DNA from: Alcanivorax sp.
GTDB taxonomy: Bacteria > Pseudomonadota > Gammaproteobacteria > Pseudomonadales > Alcanivoracaceae
Length of the DNA stretch: 64,000 nt
Reading direction: 5' to 3'
NCBI GenBank assembly: GCA_022565695.1
Contig: JAIUME010000009.1
Span: 1 to 64,000 of the forward strand
Shown: positions 38,699 to 48,774 of the stretch, piece after piece
How positions within the stretch are numbered: the first letter of the stretch is position 1
How the letters are laid out: every line of letters begins with the position of its first letter
Position numbers and translations under genes: made by a program
Notes under the pieces: generated by a model
Told to the model about the DNA's origin: nothing
Seen by the model: only the letters and a program-made list of their open reading frames with translations
Database searches by the model: none

Positions 38699-38716
38699 GA
38701 CGGGCAGCCTGACAGC

Positions 38717-38753
38717 AAAAAGCCCGGCTACTGATGAAGTAGCCGGGCTTTTT
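38717..38753. terminator. Strong bidirectional rho-independent terminator
   Basis: A perfect 16-bp stem (AAAAAGCCCGGCTACT and complement) with loop GATGA. T-runs on both strands close fadE (plus) and the outer-membrane protein gene (minus). Confidence 0.96.
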
Positions 38754-38779
38754 ATTTCTGCCGTCTCGGAAACAAACGG

Positions 38780-39277
38780 TCAGAAACGATATTTCACACC
38801 GAGACCGACCACGGTCTGCTTGGTGAAATCATTGCGCACGCTGCGCAGCACTTCCACGTTCAGGCTCATCAGGTCGTCCAGTGCCCAATCCACGCCGGCA
38901 CCATAGGACACACCATCATCCCGCTGACGTTCACCACCCACTTCACTGCGCGCGTAGGTATAACCACCCATGGCATAGGGGGTGTACTCATTGCCCAGCG
39001 GCAATGTCACCACACCATAAGCACCGTAGTTATAGCGGTTCTCGGCTTTGACACCACCATCGCTGCCACTGCCTATACCGGTGCTGATACGGGCTTCAGC
39101 ACTGAACAATTCATCGAACCGCATACCGCCACGCACCACGATGGAGTCCAGTGATGTGGACACATCGCCACGTTTGAAATCCGTATAGGCATACTGGATA
39201 CCGGCATAGGGGGTCATATCTGCCAGTGCCAGGCTGCACGCACCGGCGGCCATCAGGCCGCAAAGGATTCTTCTCAT
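38780..39277 (-). CDS. Outer-membrane beta-barrel protein
   Basis: A 165-residue precursor. The signal peptide is residues 1-20 (ends LALA). Alternating hydrophobic/polar strands follow, beginning TPYAGIQYAYTDF, and the last strand VVGLGVKYRF ends in Phe, the usual BAM recognition signal. It resembles small 8-stranded OmpA/OmpW-like barrels. ATG 39277 follows GGGAGAACG. The ligand is unknown. Confidence 0.88.
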   Translation of the reverse strand: MRRILCGLMAAGACSLALADMTPYAGIQYAYTDFKRGDVSTSLDSIVVRGGMRFDELFSAEARISTGIGSGSDGGVKAENRYNYGAYGVVTLPLGNEYTPYAMGGYTYARSEVGGERQRDDGVSYGAGVDWALDDLMSLNVEVLRSVRNDFTKQTVVGLGVKYRF

Positions 39278-39389
39278 TGTCGTTCTCCCTGTGTTTTCGG
39301 CATGCCACCTTGGTCTATGGCATTTTTTTGTCATACTCATGACTGATCATACCCAAGGGAGGCGTTACTGCAAATGAAGTGGTGGGCGC

Positions 39390-40226
39390 TCACCCCGATG
39401 TGCGCCCCCGGGGATGATGCTCGGAAAAAATCCTCACGCAACGCTCATTGCGCAAGTACGATGGCGCCATGCCATACCAGTGCTGCCATTCACGGGACAT
39501 GTGTGCGGCATCGCTGAACCCTGCCGTGTGGGCGATATCAGTCAGCGTCTGATCCGTCTCGAATTCGGCCCAGGCCGTCACCGCCTTGAACCACAGACGA
39601 TAGCTGCGCATGGAAATCCCGACAGCGCGGGTGAACATGTGTGACATGCCGGTGTAGGACATACCCAGCTGATCGGCCATCTCCGCCAGCGACAACTCGT
39701 TCTGCTGCTGCATCATCGCCAGCAGGCGCGCCACCCGCGGATCAACCCGGGGGCGTCGGGGCAGCTGTTCGAGTGTGATGGCGACCAGTTCATCGAATAA
39801 CGGCCGGGCCTCATGCACATCAAGACGACCGTGATAGGCCTCTTCCAGTCGGCTATCCAGATGACTGAAATCCGAGCGCTGCAACGGATACAGCCCCGGC
39901 GCAGGCAATGCCCGGAAGGCGCTGAAGGCGGGGTGATTGGGTTGCACGTTGACACTGATCAGTGGCATATCCACCGCATACAGCGCGCGCTCGACCATGG
40001 GCGCCACGGCCATGGCCTGGTGTGGCTGCGTCGCGCCGGGCGGCCCCAGCGCCATGGGGCTGCCATCGGCGGTCAGCACGATGGCGGCGGGATGGCGCAG
40101 GGTGCTGTCCGTGACCACATGCGGGCTGGTGAAGAGAAAGCCGTCTGGGCCCAGATAATAGATATTATCCCGGTTCTTCTCCGCCAGTGCGCCATAGGCC
40201 GGGCGGCGATGGGTTCGCGCTGTCAT
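39390..40226 (-). CDS. AraC-family transcriptional regulator
   Basis: A 278-residue regulator with a non-conserved N-terminal sensing half and a C-terminal pair of helix-turn-helix motifs (SLAEMADQLGMSYTGMSHMF and LTDIAHTAGFSDAAHMSREW). The second motif's GFSDAAHMSREW is typical AraC. It lies upstream of, and reads towards, the beta-barrel gene. A regulatory link with the barrel is possible. The gap to the next gene is 62 bases. Confidence 0.9.
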   Translation of the reverse strand: MTARTHRRPAYGALAEKNRDNIYYLGPDGFLFTSPHVVTDSTLRHPAAIVLTADGSPMALGPPGATQPHQAMAVAPMVERALYAVDMPLISVNVQPNHPAFSAFRALPAPGLYPLQRSDFSHLDSRLEEAYHGRLDVHEARPLFDELVAITLEQLPRRPRVDPRVARLLAMMQQQNELSLAEMADQLGMSYTGMSHMFTRAVGISMRSYRLWFKAVTAWAEFETDQTLTDIAHTAGFSDAAHMSREWQHWYGMAPSYLRNERCVRIFSEHHPRGRTSG

Positions 40227-40288
40227 GGCTACTCGGTTATTGTCATCGGGCCCCGATCATAACCACTCCGACCCTGACGATGCACCCC

Positions 40289-43200
40289 TCAGGGTTTACC
40301 GAATACGGCAAACCCCGCCCAGGCTGACGGGTGCGCGTGGTCCGGCTCCTCCCGCAACATCAGGCGCTGCGCCTCGGCCAGCGCAGTGAAAGTATCCGGC
40401 GCATCCCGCAGACGCGGATAGAGTTTTTCCATCAGCGCCTGTGTGGCGCTGTCACTGACCTGCCAATAGGAGGCAATCACCGTCGGCACCCGGGCATGGG
40501 CGAAGGCCCGCGCCAGGGTGGCGTATTCCAGACCGCTGGCACCGATCCCGGAATCGCAGGCCGACAGCACCACCAGATCGGTATCCGACAGCTCCAGCAG
40601 GGAGATATCGATGGTGCTCAACCGCTGCCCGTTGCCCATCACCAGATAGCTCTCGGCCGGCGCCGCCGCGTTCAGCAGGCCGTGGGTGGCAAAATGCAGT
40701 ATGCGTGCGCCACGGGCCGCGCTGTCCAGCACCGCAGGCACCGCCTCATTGCCTTGCAGCACACGGCTGTTGAACACCGTCGAAATGGTCGCCACTTCCG
40801 CCCGTGCCCCCGGCAGGGTGCCGTCCGGATCCGCGATAAACAGCGCCGCCTCACTGAGGCTGCTCTGGTGGGCCAGTACCAGATTGAGGTGATACAGGGA
40901 GGGCAGCACGCCGATGCTGAAGCGCTCAACAGCATACTCCCGTCGCCCTGCCTGCCGCTCTGCAGGAACGTCCCGCAACAGCGCCGCGAAAGGCACATAG
41001 GTCAATGCCCCCACCGGCGTGACAAACACCTGGGTTGCATCCACCAGCTCCAGCTCCACCGGCCGCAGCAAATGCTCATACAGCCAGGCCAGATCCTCAT
41101 CCAGCTGGGCATCGGCCAGCGCCGCCGTCGACACCGGCTGGTGGCGGGTCCGGGCCAGGCCCCGGATCGGGCTCACGGTGCCCGGCTGCCGATGGACCCC
41201 GTCCCGCAGCAAACCCGCACTGCGCAGGGCCCGGCGTTCCAGTTCATCGGCACTGACTTGCACCTCGCGCAGCACCGCGCCATCGCGGGTCACCACATGC
41301 ACCAGCAGCCGCTGCGGTGTGGGCAGGTACTGCACCAGCACCTGCCCCGGCGCCAGATCGCTGGCCAATACGCTGGCCTCGCGCGGGTCCAGCCGCAGCA
41401 TCTGGAACAGGCCACGGTGGTCCCGTTCCAGCTCGGCCAGCAATGTTTCGCGCTGGCGCTCACGCTCGCGCAGCTCCCGGCGCAGTGCTTCGCGGTCCAC
41501 CACCGGCCGGCCTTCCCGGCTGGCCTGGGCGGGCAACAGCGGTGAGACCAGGGAGGCATCCAGCCGGTCGATATCCCGGCCCAGATCGCGAATGGCACTG
41601 ACCTGTTGCGCGGCCGGATGGGATTCCTTCTCCAGGGCACCGAGGAAGGTGTCGGCAAGATCCTGTTGCTGCGCCTGCTGCTGGCTGACGAACGCCCGGG
41701 CGCCGCGCTGGTGGTCGCTGAGCAATCCCGCCGCGCTGCCCGCCGGGTACACCAGCAAGCCCAGGTCGGTGCCCGCCAGCACCAGGCCCTCGCCGATCAC
41801 CCCGACGGCATGCACGGTGCGGGCGCCGTACTGGCCCAGCCCGTGGTCATCCGGCAGCAACTGGTTCAGGCGATCCGGGTAAAACCATTCCCCCTCCTGC
41901 CAGGCGGTCACGCCCCCTGCGCTGGGAAACAGCCAGGTGTCGCTATCACCGAAGCGCGCACCGCGCCCCCCCAGAAACAGCATGCTGGCACGCTCGCCCA
42001 TGGCCAGGTATCCCGGGTCTTCCAGGCGCACATAACTGTCACGGTCGCTGCCCTCACTGCCGCGCCGCTCGCGCACAAAGGCACCACCGGTGCCGAGAAT
42101 CGCCAGGCGCTCGCTGACCGGTGTGTAGGCGTTGACGAACCAGTGCGGCGGCTGCCCCAGATTGACGAAGCGATCCCCTTCCAGACGCAGCAGCCCGCCA
42201 CGCAGCGGGACGCCCGCCTCGGACAGATGCCCTTCGTTGGAGGCCACCACATGAATCTCGCCATCCAGGGTCTCGTAGACCCGGAACAGCATCAGGGTAC
42301 GGGAGGGGAAGCGCTCCGGGTCATCCAGATAATCAAAGCGCGTGACCGCGTCGTTGTGCCAACGGAACAGGGTGGCGCCGGAGATCACCCAGAGACTGCC
42401 ATCGCTGGCCGCCAGCAGATCGCGCACCGGGCCGTTCCAGTGCCCCCGCTCATGCCCGCCCTCAGCGGAGAACAGGATACGCGGGCGTGTTGCGCCCGCC
42501 GGATAATGCAGGATGTCCCAGCCATCATGGGTGTACAGGCCCCCTGCCCCGTCGCTGCGCACCACCTGCGCCCGGTCACGGGAAAAGCGGCTCAGTTGCG
42601 GCGCCCCCGCGTCGTCGGTGAGCAGATAGATATCGGTACCCGTGGTGATCCAGGCCATGGACGCATCGGGGGTAGTGGCGATATCACGCACCGTACCCAG
42701 CGCATGATGCTGCACGCGATCCGTCTGCCAGCCATAGACACCATCCGCCGCCACCAGCCAGATGTCCCGGCCATTACCGGCGGCCTGCTCGGGACCGATC
42801 ACCTGACCACCGCGCTGACCCGCCAGCGGCAGGGGCAGTGTTTCCAGATAATGATTGCGCAGCAGCGCCAGCCCGGTATCGGTGAGCAGCACCGGGTGCG
42901 TTTCGCCTGCCAGAGGCCACAACGTCAGGCCATGAATCCGGCGGCTGTGGGGAATGTCATCCCGGGGCAGCAAACGCCGGGCGCCGGCATCGTCGGATAC
43001 CGCGTGCAAGCCCTCGGCATCCAGCCACAGCAGCCGTGCCCGCACCGGATCAGCCAGCATGGCGTCCACCGCACGTTGCGGCGCGCCGGGCACCGGCCGC
43101 CAGTCACCGGTCGCGGTGCGGGTCAGCAGCCCGGTATCCGTGTTGATGACCGGCTGGCCGGCATGCAGCACCAGCTGCTGAACGGGCCGGGTCGGCGCGG

Positions 43201-46200
43201 CCTCGGGGGTTTGCAGACGACCGTCTGCCCAGACCGCTACGCCGCCCGCCGTACCCACCCAGAGTTCGCCGGTGTCGGTGGCCTGCAACGCGGTGACGCG
43301 GGGCGATGGCAAACCATCACGGGCGCTGCGCCAGTGCTGCATGCTGCCATCCTCGCGCCACAGCATCAGCCCCGACGCCGTACCGAGCCACAGGCCTTCG
43401 GCGGTTTCGGTCAATGCCAGGATATCCCGCTCCGGCGCCGCATCCAGCCCGTCGCTGCCGCGCATCAGGCGATCACTGGCGGCATCGTAACCGTATCGCT
43501 GCCAGTGGCCCTGGCTGAGCATGAACAGGCCATGGCTGGTGCCCAGTAACACCTCGCCGTTATCCCGTACCAGCAGCGCCTGGTGGCGCGGCGCCTCGTG
43601 GCGATTGCCGTGAATGGCGCGGCGCGTGTGACGATGCCAGTAACCGTCATTGGCCAGCGCGGTGCGCTGCAAGCCGTGGCGATCTTCGATACGCGCCAGC
43701 GGCGCCTCACGCAGCGCGTCGCGGCGGGCCGCCGACAGATGCGGCGTGTTCGCCAGCCACAGGCGCATGCGCGACCAGGTGGCAAATTCGTCATCGTTGA
43801 GACCGCGCGGGCGCATGCCCTGATGGAGTGCTACCCAGGCTTCGATAGCAGCCAGTGCTGTCGCCCGGTCTGCGTACTGGTCTGAATGCTGGCTTGAATG
43901 CTGGCTTGAATGCTCACTTGAATGAGAGGCTTCCTCAAACAGAAGCTCCAACTGCTGCGCCGCCCGTTCGCCATACTCACTGCGCTGGGTCCGCGCCGAC
44001 ACCAGATACCCGGCCTGCGCCAGACGTGCTGCCTTCTGTGCCAGGCTGCCCGACGGCTGGGCCTGCGCATAGGCGCGCCAGCGCGCGGGCAACGGGTCGT
44101 CGTCATCCCGCACACGCAGCTGGCGCGGATCGCTGAACTGCTCTACCGCGCGCACGCTGGCCAACAGTTGCTGGAAGCTCTGCGTAACCTGCAAGGCCAT
44201 GCGCTGGCCCGCATCGGAGACCACCCGCCGGATCTCGCCGCGCTCGTCATATTCCACCGTGATTTCGCCCAGGCCACGCACATGAATGCGTAACGGCTTG
44301 CCCGCGTCGTTGTAGGCAATGGCCAACTGTTGCTCGCCGGTCCTGGCCGCCACGATCTGGCGCGCGCTGTTGTACTCCAGCCGCAGGGTTTCCACACCGC
44401 CCAGGCGCACGGCCAGCAATTGCCCCAGCGCATCGTAATCCGCTTCGGCCAGCGCCGAACCGTGGGTGGCGCGGATCACCATGCCGTGCCGGGGATCAAC
44501 CTGCTGGGTCTGGACCTCGCCGTTGGGCAGCAGGATTTCCACTTCCGGCGTCTCGCCATCAAAGCGTGTGTAGACGCGACGCGCATCACCCGTGAGCGCA
44601 TTACGGCGAGCGACATTAAACCAGTCCACGTAACGCTGGGACGGCGACACGCCAGTGCGATGCCGATAGCCGACGAAGTCAGACAGGCTGTCCCCCACCG
44701 CAGCATGGGCGCGGGCCACGAAATCTTCGGGAATATCGTGCCCCAGCGCTCGCGCCTGCTCGATCCGGTAAAGGGCAAACACCGGCCGCCCCAGCCAATA
44801 GAGCAGCGCTTGCACATGGGATCGCCAGGCGTCGCCATTGTCTGGCTGGCGCGCCACCATCCTGCCGCCGTAGAGCACGGCGTCGTGACGGGTTTCACTC
44901 AGGCGCGCGAGGCTCCACATGGTATCGGTGCTGTCCCGTCGCCAGCTGGCCCAGTCACGCAGGTTCTCGGCGCGGGCGCTGTCGTCGCCCAGCCCTTCCA
45001 GCAGGATATCCCGGTAATGGTTGTAAGTGCCGCGCCACCAGCCCGCCTGCAAATAGATATCCAGCCCGGCCAGCCCTTCCTGCAACTGGTCCGGATCGGC
45101 ACGCCCCCGGCGCACGGTTTCAGCCAGCCACCAGTTGTGATTGTCGTGCCATTGCTTGTGCGTGGACGGGCTCAGGTCAGCATGCGTCAGCACCGCTGTC
45201 TTGTGGCCGTCCAGCAAGGCGCGGGCGGCATCCAGATCACCGGCATTGATCAACGCCTCGAACTGCCCGGCCCAGGGCCAGACACTGTGCGGGAAAGCCT
45301 GCCGGGCCTGGACCAGCACCTGATCACCAAAGACTGCGGCTCCCTTCTGCCAGTAAAACGGCTGCGTCGGCGTATCAATCAGGTAGCCGCGCAGGGCATC
45401 GCGAGCCGCTGCGCCATCGCTGCTGTCGAGCCAGGCCTGCAGCAAGGTGTCGGTCAACTGACGGCGCTGGTGCAGGCGCAACATGGCTGAGGCGGTGCCA
45501 CGGCGGTCGCCGCGCTGCATGGCCAGGGTGGCCTCGCGGCGTTGCAGGGCAACATCGTCGGGATAGCGCTGGCGCAGCTGGGCCAGCCAGCGCTGGGCCG
45601 GCTGCTGAGCCTGTTCCGCCAGCAGCAGATCCAGCCACAGGTCAGCCAGATCACGACGACCCAGCCGCGTCTCTTCGTCCACGTCTTCCAGCAAGGCGCG
45701 GACTGCCGCCGGCTGCGCCGCCGGGTCCAGGGCGCGGGCCAGGGTGACCCGCGCTGCCGGGCTACGGTCGGACAAGGCAAATGCCTCGCGTGCCAGTTCC
45801 CGACTGTGCGCCGTATCGTTACGTCGCGCAGCATCTTTACTGAGGGCGCCATAGGCCAGGCTCAGTTCCTTTGCCCCGCCCGGGCTGCCCGCCAGGGCCG
45901 CTTGTTGCGCATCGAGCAGCGCCTGAAGTTGCGCCAGTTGCGCCACGGCACAACCGTGGTCGCCCCCCGCCCGGCAGGCATCCGCGTGATAGCGGTGGGC
46001 GCGCAGCGCAATCAGTGCCGCGCTGTCGTCCGGATGCTGATACCAGCGGGCAATCAATGCCGTAACCCGCGCCACCCGTTCCCGATCATCCACAAATACC
46101 CGGGGCAGACTGTCCCGGTTGCTGAAGAACGGATACAGCAACACGGCCCGGGCCAGCGGGTCCGCCGCCGCCTGTTCATGCCCGGCTGCCAGCAACAGGC

Positions 46201-48604
46201 TGCCTGCGGCTTGCAGGGCACGCACATCGTCCGGCGCCTGTTGCAGCCAGTCGCGGGCGGCCTGCAGGGTGTCTTCACTGCCCCAGGCCGACCAGCTCAG
46301 GCGCTGGGCCAGCCCTCGGGCCATGGGGGTGCCGGCCAGGCTGTTGTCGGTGTTGTCAGTATTGTCGGCAACCAGCGCCACCAGACGCTCTCGCCATGCC
46401 GGGTTCTGAAGCAGGCGATCATCCAGGGACCAGAGCATTTGCCAACTGTCCGGCCAGCGTTGCATGGCTGTGGTGGTGTAGTGCCACAACGCCGCGTCAT
46501 CGCCCTGCTCCAACGCGCTGCGCATCAGCGCATCCAGGGTGAAGGGGTTCAGTTGCGCCAGTGCGTCACTGTCGGGCGGCATCATGTCGAGCACCGCACG
46601 GGTATCACCGTCGCGGTAGGCCTGCTCAAGGCGGGCAAGCTGCCGGACCGGTTCCGGCACTCGCTTATCGTCCACCGCCGCATCCAGCGTGCCGCGCAGA
46701 AAATGCGTGCGCACCCAGGTGTAGGCCGCAAGCGGGTGCACACTGTCTTTCGCCAGATGGCTATGCAAATGGCCATGCAGATCGTCCAGCAGGGCGTCAT
46801 GCTGCCCGGCCCACAGCAGCAGGCTCCACCAGCGCGCCCGAGGCGCGCCCATATCCAGCCCTGTTGCAGGCGTATAAGCCGGTGCAGGCATGGCCGCCAC
46901 CAGCGCCTGAAGCGCCGCATCATGGCCCTGCAGGATGGCATGCCAGGCAGGCCAGTAACCGGCTTCGTCTTCCGCAAACGGGTCTGTGCCCAGATTCAAC
47001 AGATGGGCCACGAGGGTGGCATCGCCGCGCACCGCCGCCCGGTGCAGTGCGTCCGCCGGCAGCAGGTCTGCTGTGGGCAGCAGACGGATCACGTCTTCCA
47101 CCGCGGCCTGATCGATCAGCGCACCGGCATCCATCGGCACACCCTGCGCCAGCAGACGCGGCACCAACGGCCAGGCCTCCGCCGCCAGGGCGGCATGCAG
47201 CAGGGTGTTACCCTGGGCATCACGCACATCCGCCTGGCCGCTACGTGCCAGCCAGTCGAACAGCCGCTCATGCTCCCCGGCAGCCAGCAGCAGGTGATAG
47301 ACGCTGCGGCCATACACATTGTCATCATCCGCACGGGCGCCATGATCCAGCAACACACGAGCCAGGGCTTCGTCGTCCTGATCCCAGGCACGGAACAGCA
47401 ACGCGGGCCAGTCTGTTTGCGGCGCACCGGCGCGGCGAATCAGATCATGGGCAACATCATCGAACCCCGCCGCCAGCAAGGTGGCCAGCAGCGGGCGCTG
47501 CTCGGGTGATACAGGAAAAGGTGCGGACAAGACGGCGGCTATGCGCGTCACCAGTGCTTCATCGCCCTGATCAATGGCCCGGAATATCCAGTGGCGCCCG
47601 TCGCGATCTTCAGCATCCAGTTGCGGCGCGCGTTGCAGCAACTCGGCATAGACCGCCTGCCCGGCCTCGCTGTCCTCGTATTGCAGCATTTGCCAAGCCA
47701 GCATCACCGGCGGCTCGACGGGGCGATGACGATCTGCCTCCGGTGCCACATCCGTTGGCGCCGTCAACGCCAGCAGTTCCTCTGCGGCCACGACATTATT
47801 AAAACGCAGCGCGCGTTGCAGGGCCGTGTGGCCACGCAGCGGCGTGCTGATATCGGCGCCCGACGCCAACAACTGCTTGCGCAGATCAGCGGATTCAGGC
47901 TCCTCTCGGGTCAACGCGATCCAGTAAAGCTCCTTGAGCACATCCTCTGTTGCAGCGTGCTGATCAAGCCATGCCTGAACCCTGTCGATGCGCCCTTCAC
48001 CCAACGCCAGCGCCGGCCACAGCGGGTCCTGCCGCAAGCGTGTGCGTGCCGCTTCGTTCAGTTCGGTTTCCAGTTCTTCAAGGGTGTAGCTGCTCAGCGG
48101 CCAGCCACTGGTGATATGCAGGACATCAATGTCCGTCAAGTTGTTGCTGTGGCGGGCCATCAGCAGGGGTTCGGACAGGGGGCTGTCGGTGTAGAGCAGG
48201 GTCATGCCGAGCAATTGATCGATGGCAATGGCGTTACCACCGCGGATGACTTGCGGGCTGATCAGCTCGATCCACTGATTCGACAGCCCCATGGGGTCCG
48301 GCCGAGCCTCTTCACCGAGCAGCCCGTTCGCCACCGGATCGAGGCCGGATTCGAACAGGGCCAGCACCATGCTGCCCGGTGCGGCTTCATTGATGGCTTC
48401 GGCAATCAGCCCCAGGCCGCTTTCCGAATGCCGCCAGCGCGACCAAAGCACAGGCGGCAACAGCGTCTCAAGCGCCGCTGTATCATCTGCAACCAGCGCC
48501 TCACGTATTGCGCCTTCATGATCCTCGATTTCCCCGGCCAGCGCGGGTGCATACGCCCCGGCCAGCACCATCAGGCACGCCGCAATCCTGTTCGCCCAGT
48601 TCAT
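40289..48604 (-). CDS. Giant exported CHAT-domain protease with ankyrin, helical-repeat, YD-like and propeller regions
   Basis: A 2771-residue protein. The signal peptide (1-23, ends APALA) makes it periplasmic or exported. Next come ankyrin-like repeats (about 230-620, for example RGHTALQRAL and QGNTLLHAAL), TPR-like helices (about 690-1250) and a short YD/RHS-like beta repeat (about 1390-1490). A propeller-like region follows (about 1650-2250; WLGTASGL, WVGTAGGV), then a coiled coil near 2290-2420. The C-terminal CHAT caspase-clan domain has His2641 (HFATHG) and Cys2683 (LSACDSG), so it should be an active cysteine protease. It is divergent from the sigma-like gene, which may control it. 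Targets are unknown. Similar CHAT proteins act as triggered proteases in conflict or stress systems. Confidence 0.9.
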   Translation of the reverse strand: MNWANRIAACLMVLAGAYAPALAGEIEDHEGAIREALVADDTAALETLLPPVLWSRWRHSESGLGLIAEAINEAAPGSMVLALFESGLDPVANGLLGEEARPDPMGLSNQWIELISPQVIRGGNAIAIDQLLGMTLLYTDSPLSEPLLMARHSNNLTDIDVLHITSGWPLSSYTLEELETELNEAARTRLRQDPLWPALALGEGRIDRVQAWLDQHAATEDVLKELYWIALTREEPESADLRKQLLASGADISTPLRGHTALQRALRFNNVVAAEELLALTAPTDVAPEADRHRPVEPPVMLAWQMLQYEDSEAGQAVYAELLQRAPQLDAEDRDGRHWIFRAIDQGDEALVTRIAAVLSAPFPVSPEQRPLLATLLAAGFDDVAHDLIRRAGAPQTDWPALLFRAWDQDDEALARVLLDHGARADDDNVYGRSVYHLLLAAGEHERLFDWLARSGQADVRDAQGNTLLHAALAAEAWPLVPRLLAQGVPMDAGALIDQAAVEDVIRLLPTADLLPADALHRAAVRGDATLVAHLLNLGTDPFAEDEAGYWPAWHAILQGHDAALQALVAAMPAPAYTPATGLDMGAPRARWWSLLLWAGQHDALLDDLHGHLHSHLAKDSVHPLAAYTWVRTHFLRGTLDAAVDDKRVPEPVRQLARLEQAYRDGDTRAVLDMMPPDSDALAQLNPFTLDALMRSALEQGDDAALWHYTTTAMQRWPDSWQMLWSLDDRLLQNPAWRERLVALVADNTDNTDNSLAGTPMARGLAQRLSWSAWGSEDTLQAARDWLQQAPDDVRALQAAGSLLLAAGHEQAAADPLARAVLLYPFFSNRDSLPRVFVDDRERVARVTALIARWYQHPDDSAALIALRAHRYHADACRAGGDHGCAVAQLAQLQALLDAQQAALAGSPGGAKELSLAYGALSKDAARRNDTAHSRELAREAFALSDRSPAARVTLARALDPAAQPAAVRALLEDVDEETRLGRRDLADLWLDLLLAEQAQQPAQRWLAQLRQRYPDDVALQRREATLAMQRGDRRGTASAMLRLHQRRQLTDTLLQAWLDSSDGAAARDALRGYLIDTPTQPFYWQKGAAVFGDQVLVQARQAFPHSVWPWAGQFEALINAGDLDAARALLDGHKTAVLTHADLSPSTHKQWHDNHNWWLAETVRRGRADPDQLQEGLAGLDIYLQAGWWRGTYNHYRDILLEGLGDDSARAENLRDWASWRRDSTDTMWSLARLSETRHDAVLYGGRMVARQPDNGDAWRSHVQALLYWLGRPVFALYRIEQARALGHDIPEDFVARAHAAVGDSLSDFVGYRHRTGVSPSQRYVDWFNVARRNALTGDARRVYTRFDGETPEVEILLPNGEVQTQQVDPRHGMVIRATHGSALAEADYDALGQLLAVRLGGVETLRLEYNSARQIVAARTGEQQLAIAYNDAGKPLRIHVRGLGEITVEYDERGEIRRVVSDAGQRMALQVTQSFQQLLASVRAVEQFSDPRQLRVRDDDDPLPARWRAYAQAQPSGSLAQKAARLAQAGYLVSARTQRSEYGERAAQQLELLFEEASHSSEHSSQHSSQHSDQYADRATALAAIEAWVALHQGMRPRGLNDDEFATWSRMRLWLANTPHLSAARRDALREAPLARIEDRHGLQRTALANDGYWHRHTRRAIHGNRHEAPRHQALLVRDNGEVLLGTSHGLFMLSQGHWQRYGYDAASDRLMRGSDGLDAAPERDILALTETAEGLWLGTASGLMLWREDGSMQHWRSARDGLPSPRVTALQATDTGELWVGTAGGVAVWADGRLQTPEAAPTRPVQQLVLHAGQPVINTDTGLLTRTATGDWRPVPGAPQRAVDAMLADPVRARLLWLDAEGLHAVSDDAGARRLLPRDDIPHSRRIHGLTLWPLAGETHPVLLTDTGLALLRNHYLETLPLPLAGQRGGQVIGPEQAAGNGRDIWLVAADGVYGWQTDRVQHHALGTVRDIATTPDASMAWITTGTDIYLLTDDAGAPQLSRFSRDRAQVVRSDGAGGLYTHDGWDILHYPAGATRPRILFSAEGGHERGHWNGPVRDLLAASDGSLWVISGATLFRWHNDAVTRFDYLDDPERFPSRTLMLFRVYETLDGEIHVVASNEGHLSEAGVPLRGGLLRLEGDRFVNLGQPPHWFVNAYTPVSERLAILGTGGAFVRERRGSEGSDRDSYVRLEDPGYLAMGERASMLFLGGRGARFGDSDTWLFPSAGGVTAWQEGEWFYPDRLNQLLPDDHGLGQYGARTVHAVGVIGEGLVLAGTDLGLLVYPAGSAAGLLSDHQRGARAFVSQQQAQQQDLADTFLGALEKESHPAAQQVSAIRDLGRDIDRLDASLVSPLLPAQASREGRPVVDREALRRELRERERQRETLLAELERDHRGLFQMLRLDPREASVLASDLAPGQVLVQYLPTPQRLLVHVVTRDGAVLREVQVSADELERRALRSAGLLRDGVHRQPGTVSPIRGLARTRHQPVSTAALADAQLDEDLAWLYEHLLRPVELELVDATQVFVTPVGALTYVPFAALLRDVPAERQAGRREYAVERFSIGVLPSLYHLNLVLAHQSSLSEAALFIADPDGTLPGARAEVATISTVFNSRVLQGNEAVPAVLDSAARGARILHFATHGLLNAAAPAESYLVMGNGQRLSTIDISLLELSDTDLVVLSACDSGIGASGLEYATLARAFAHARVPTVIASYWQVSDSATQALMEKLYPRLRDAPDTFTALAEAQRLMLREEPDHAHPSAWAGFAVFGKP
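43877..43924. repeat. 12-bp tandem repeat in the giant CHAT gene
   Basis: Four units of CTGGCTTGAATG-type sequence, in frame. They encode a Ser/His/Gln tetrapeptide repeat on the minus strand (SSQH-type). Copy-number change would not break the frame. Confidence 0.9.
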
Positions 48605-48774
48605 CTACCCTGCCCCGTCTGTTCCGATCATTCCCGTTATAACGGGCAGCAATGGCCCGTCTGTCTTTTTATGGGAGGGACACAAGCGTGCGAACAAACG
48701 GCCCGCACAATTGCAGAGAACGCCAAAACCCCTTACCTTTGCCTTCAATAGTATAACCACGCCCACCCTAATCG

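Noticed and set aside
45542-47509. A 655-codon plus-strand open frame inside the giant CHAT gene
   Set aside because: It lies antisense to a well-supported coding frame. Its translation is Gln/Arg/His-rich without domains, as expected for shadow frames in GC-rich DNA.
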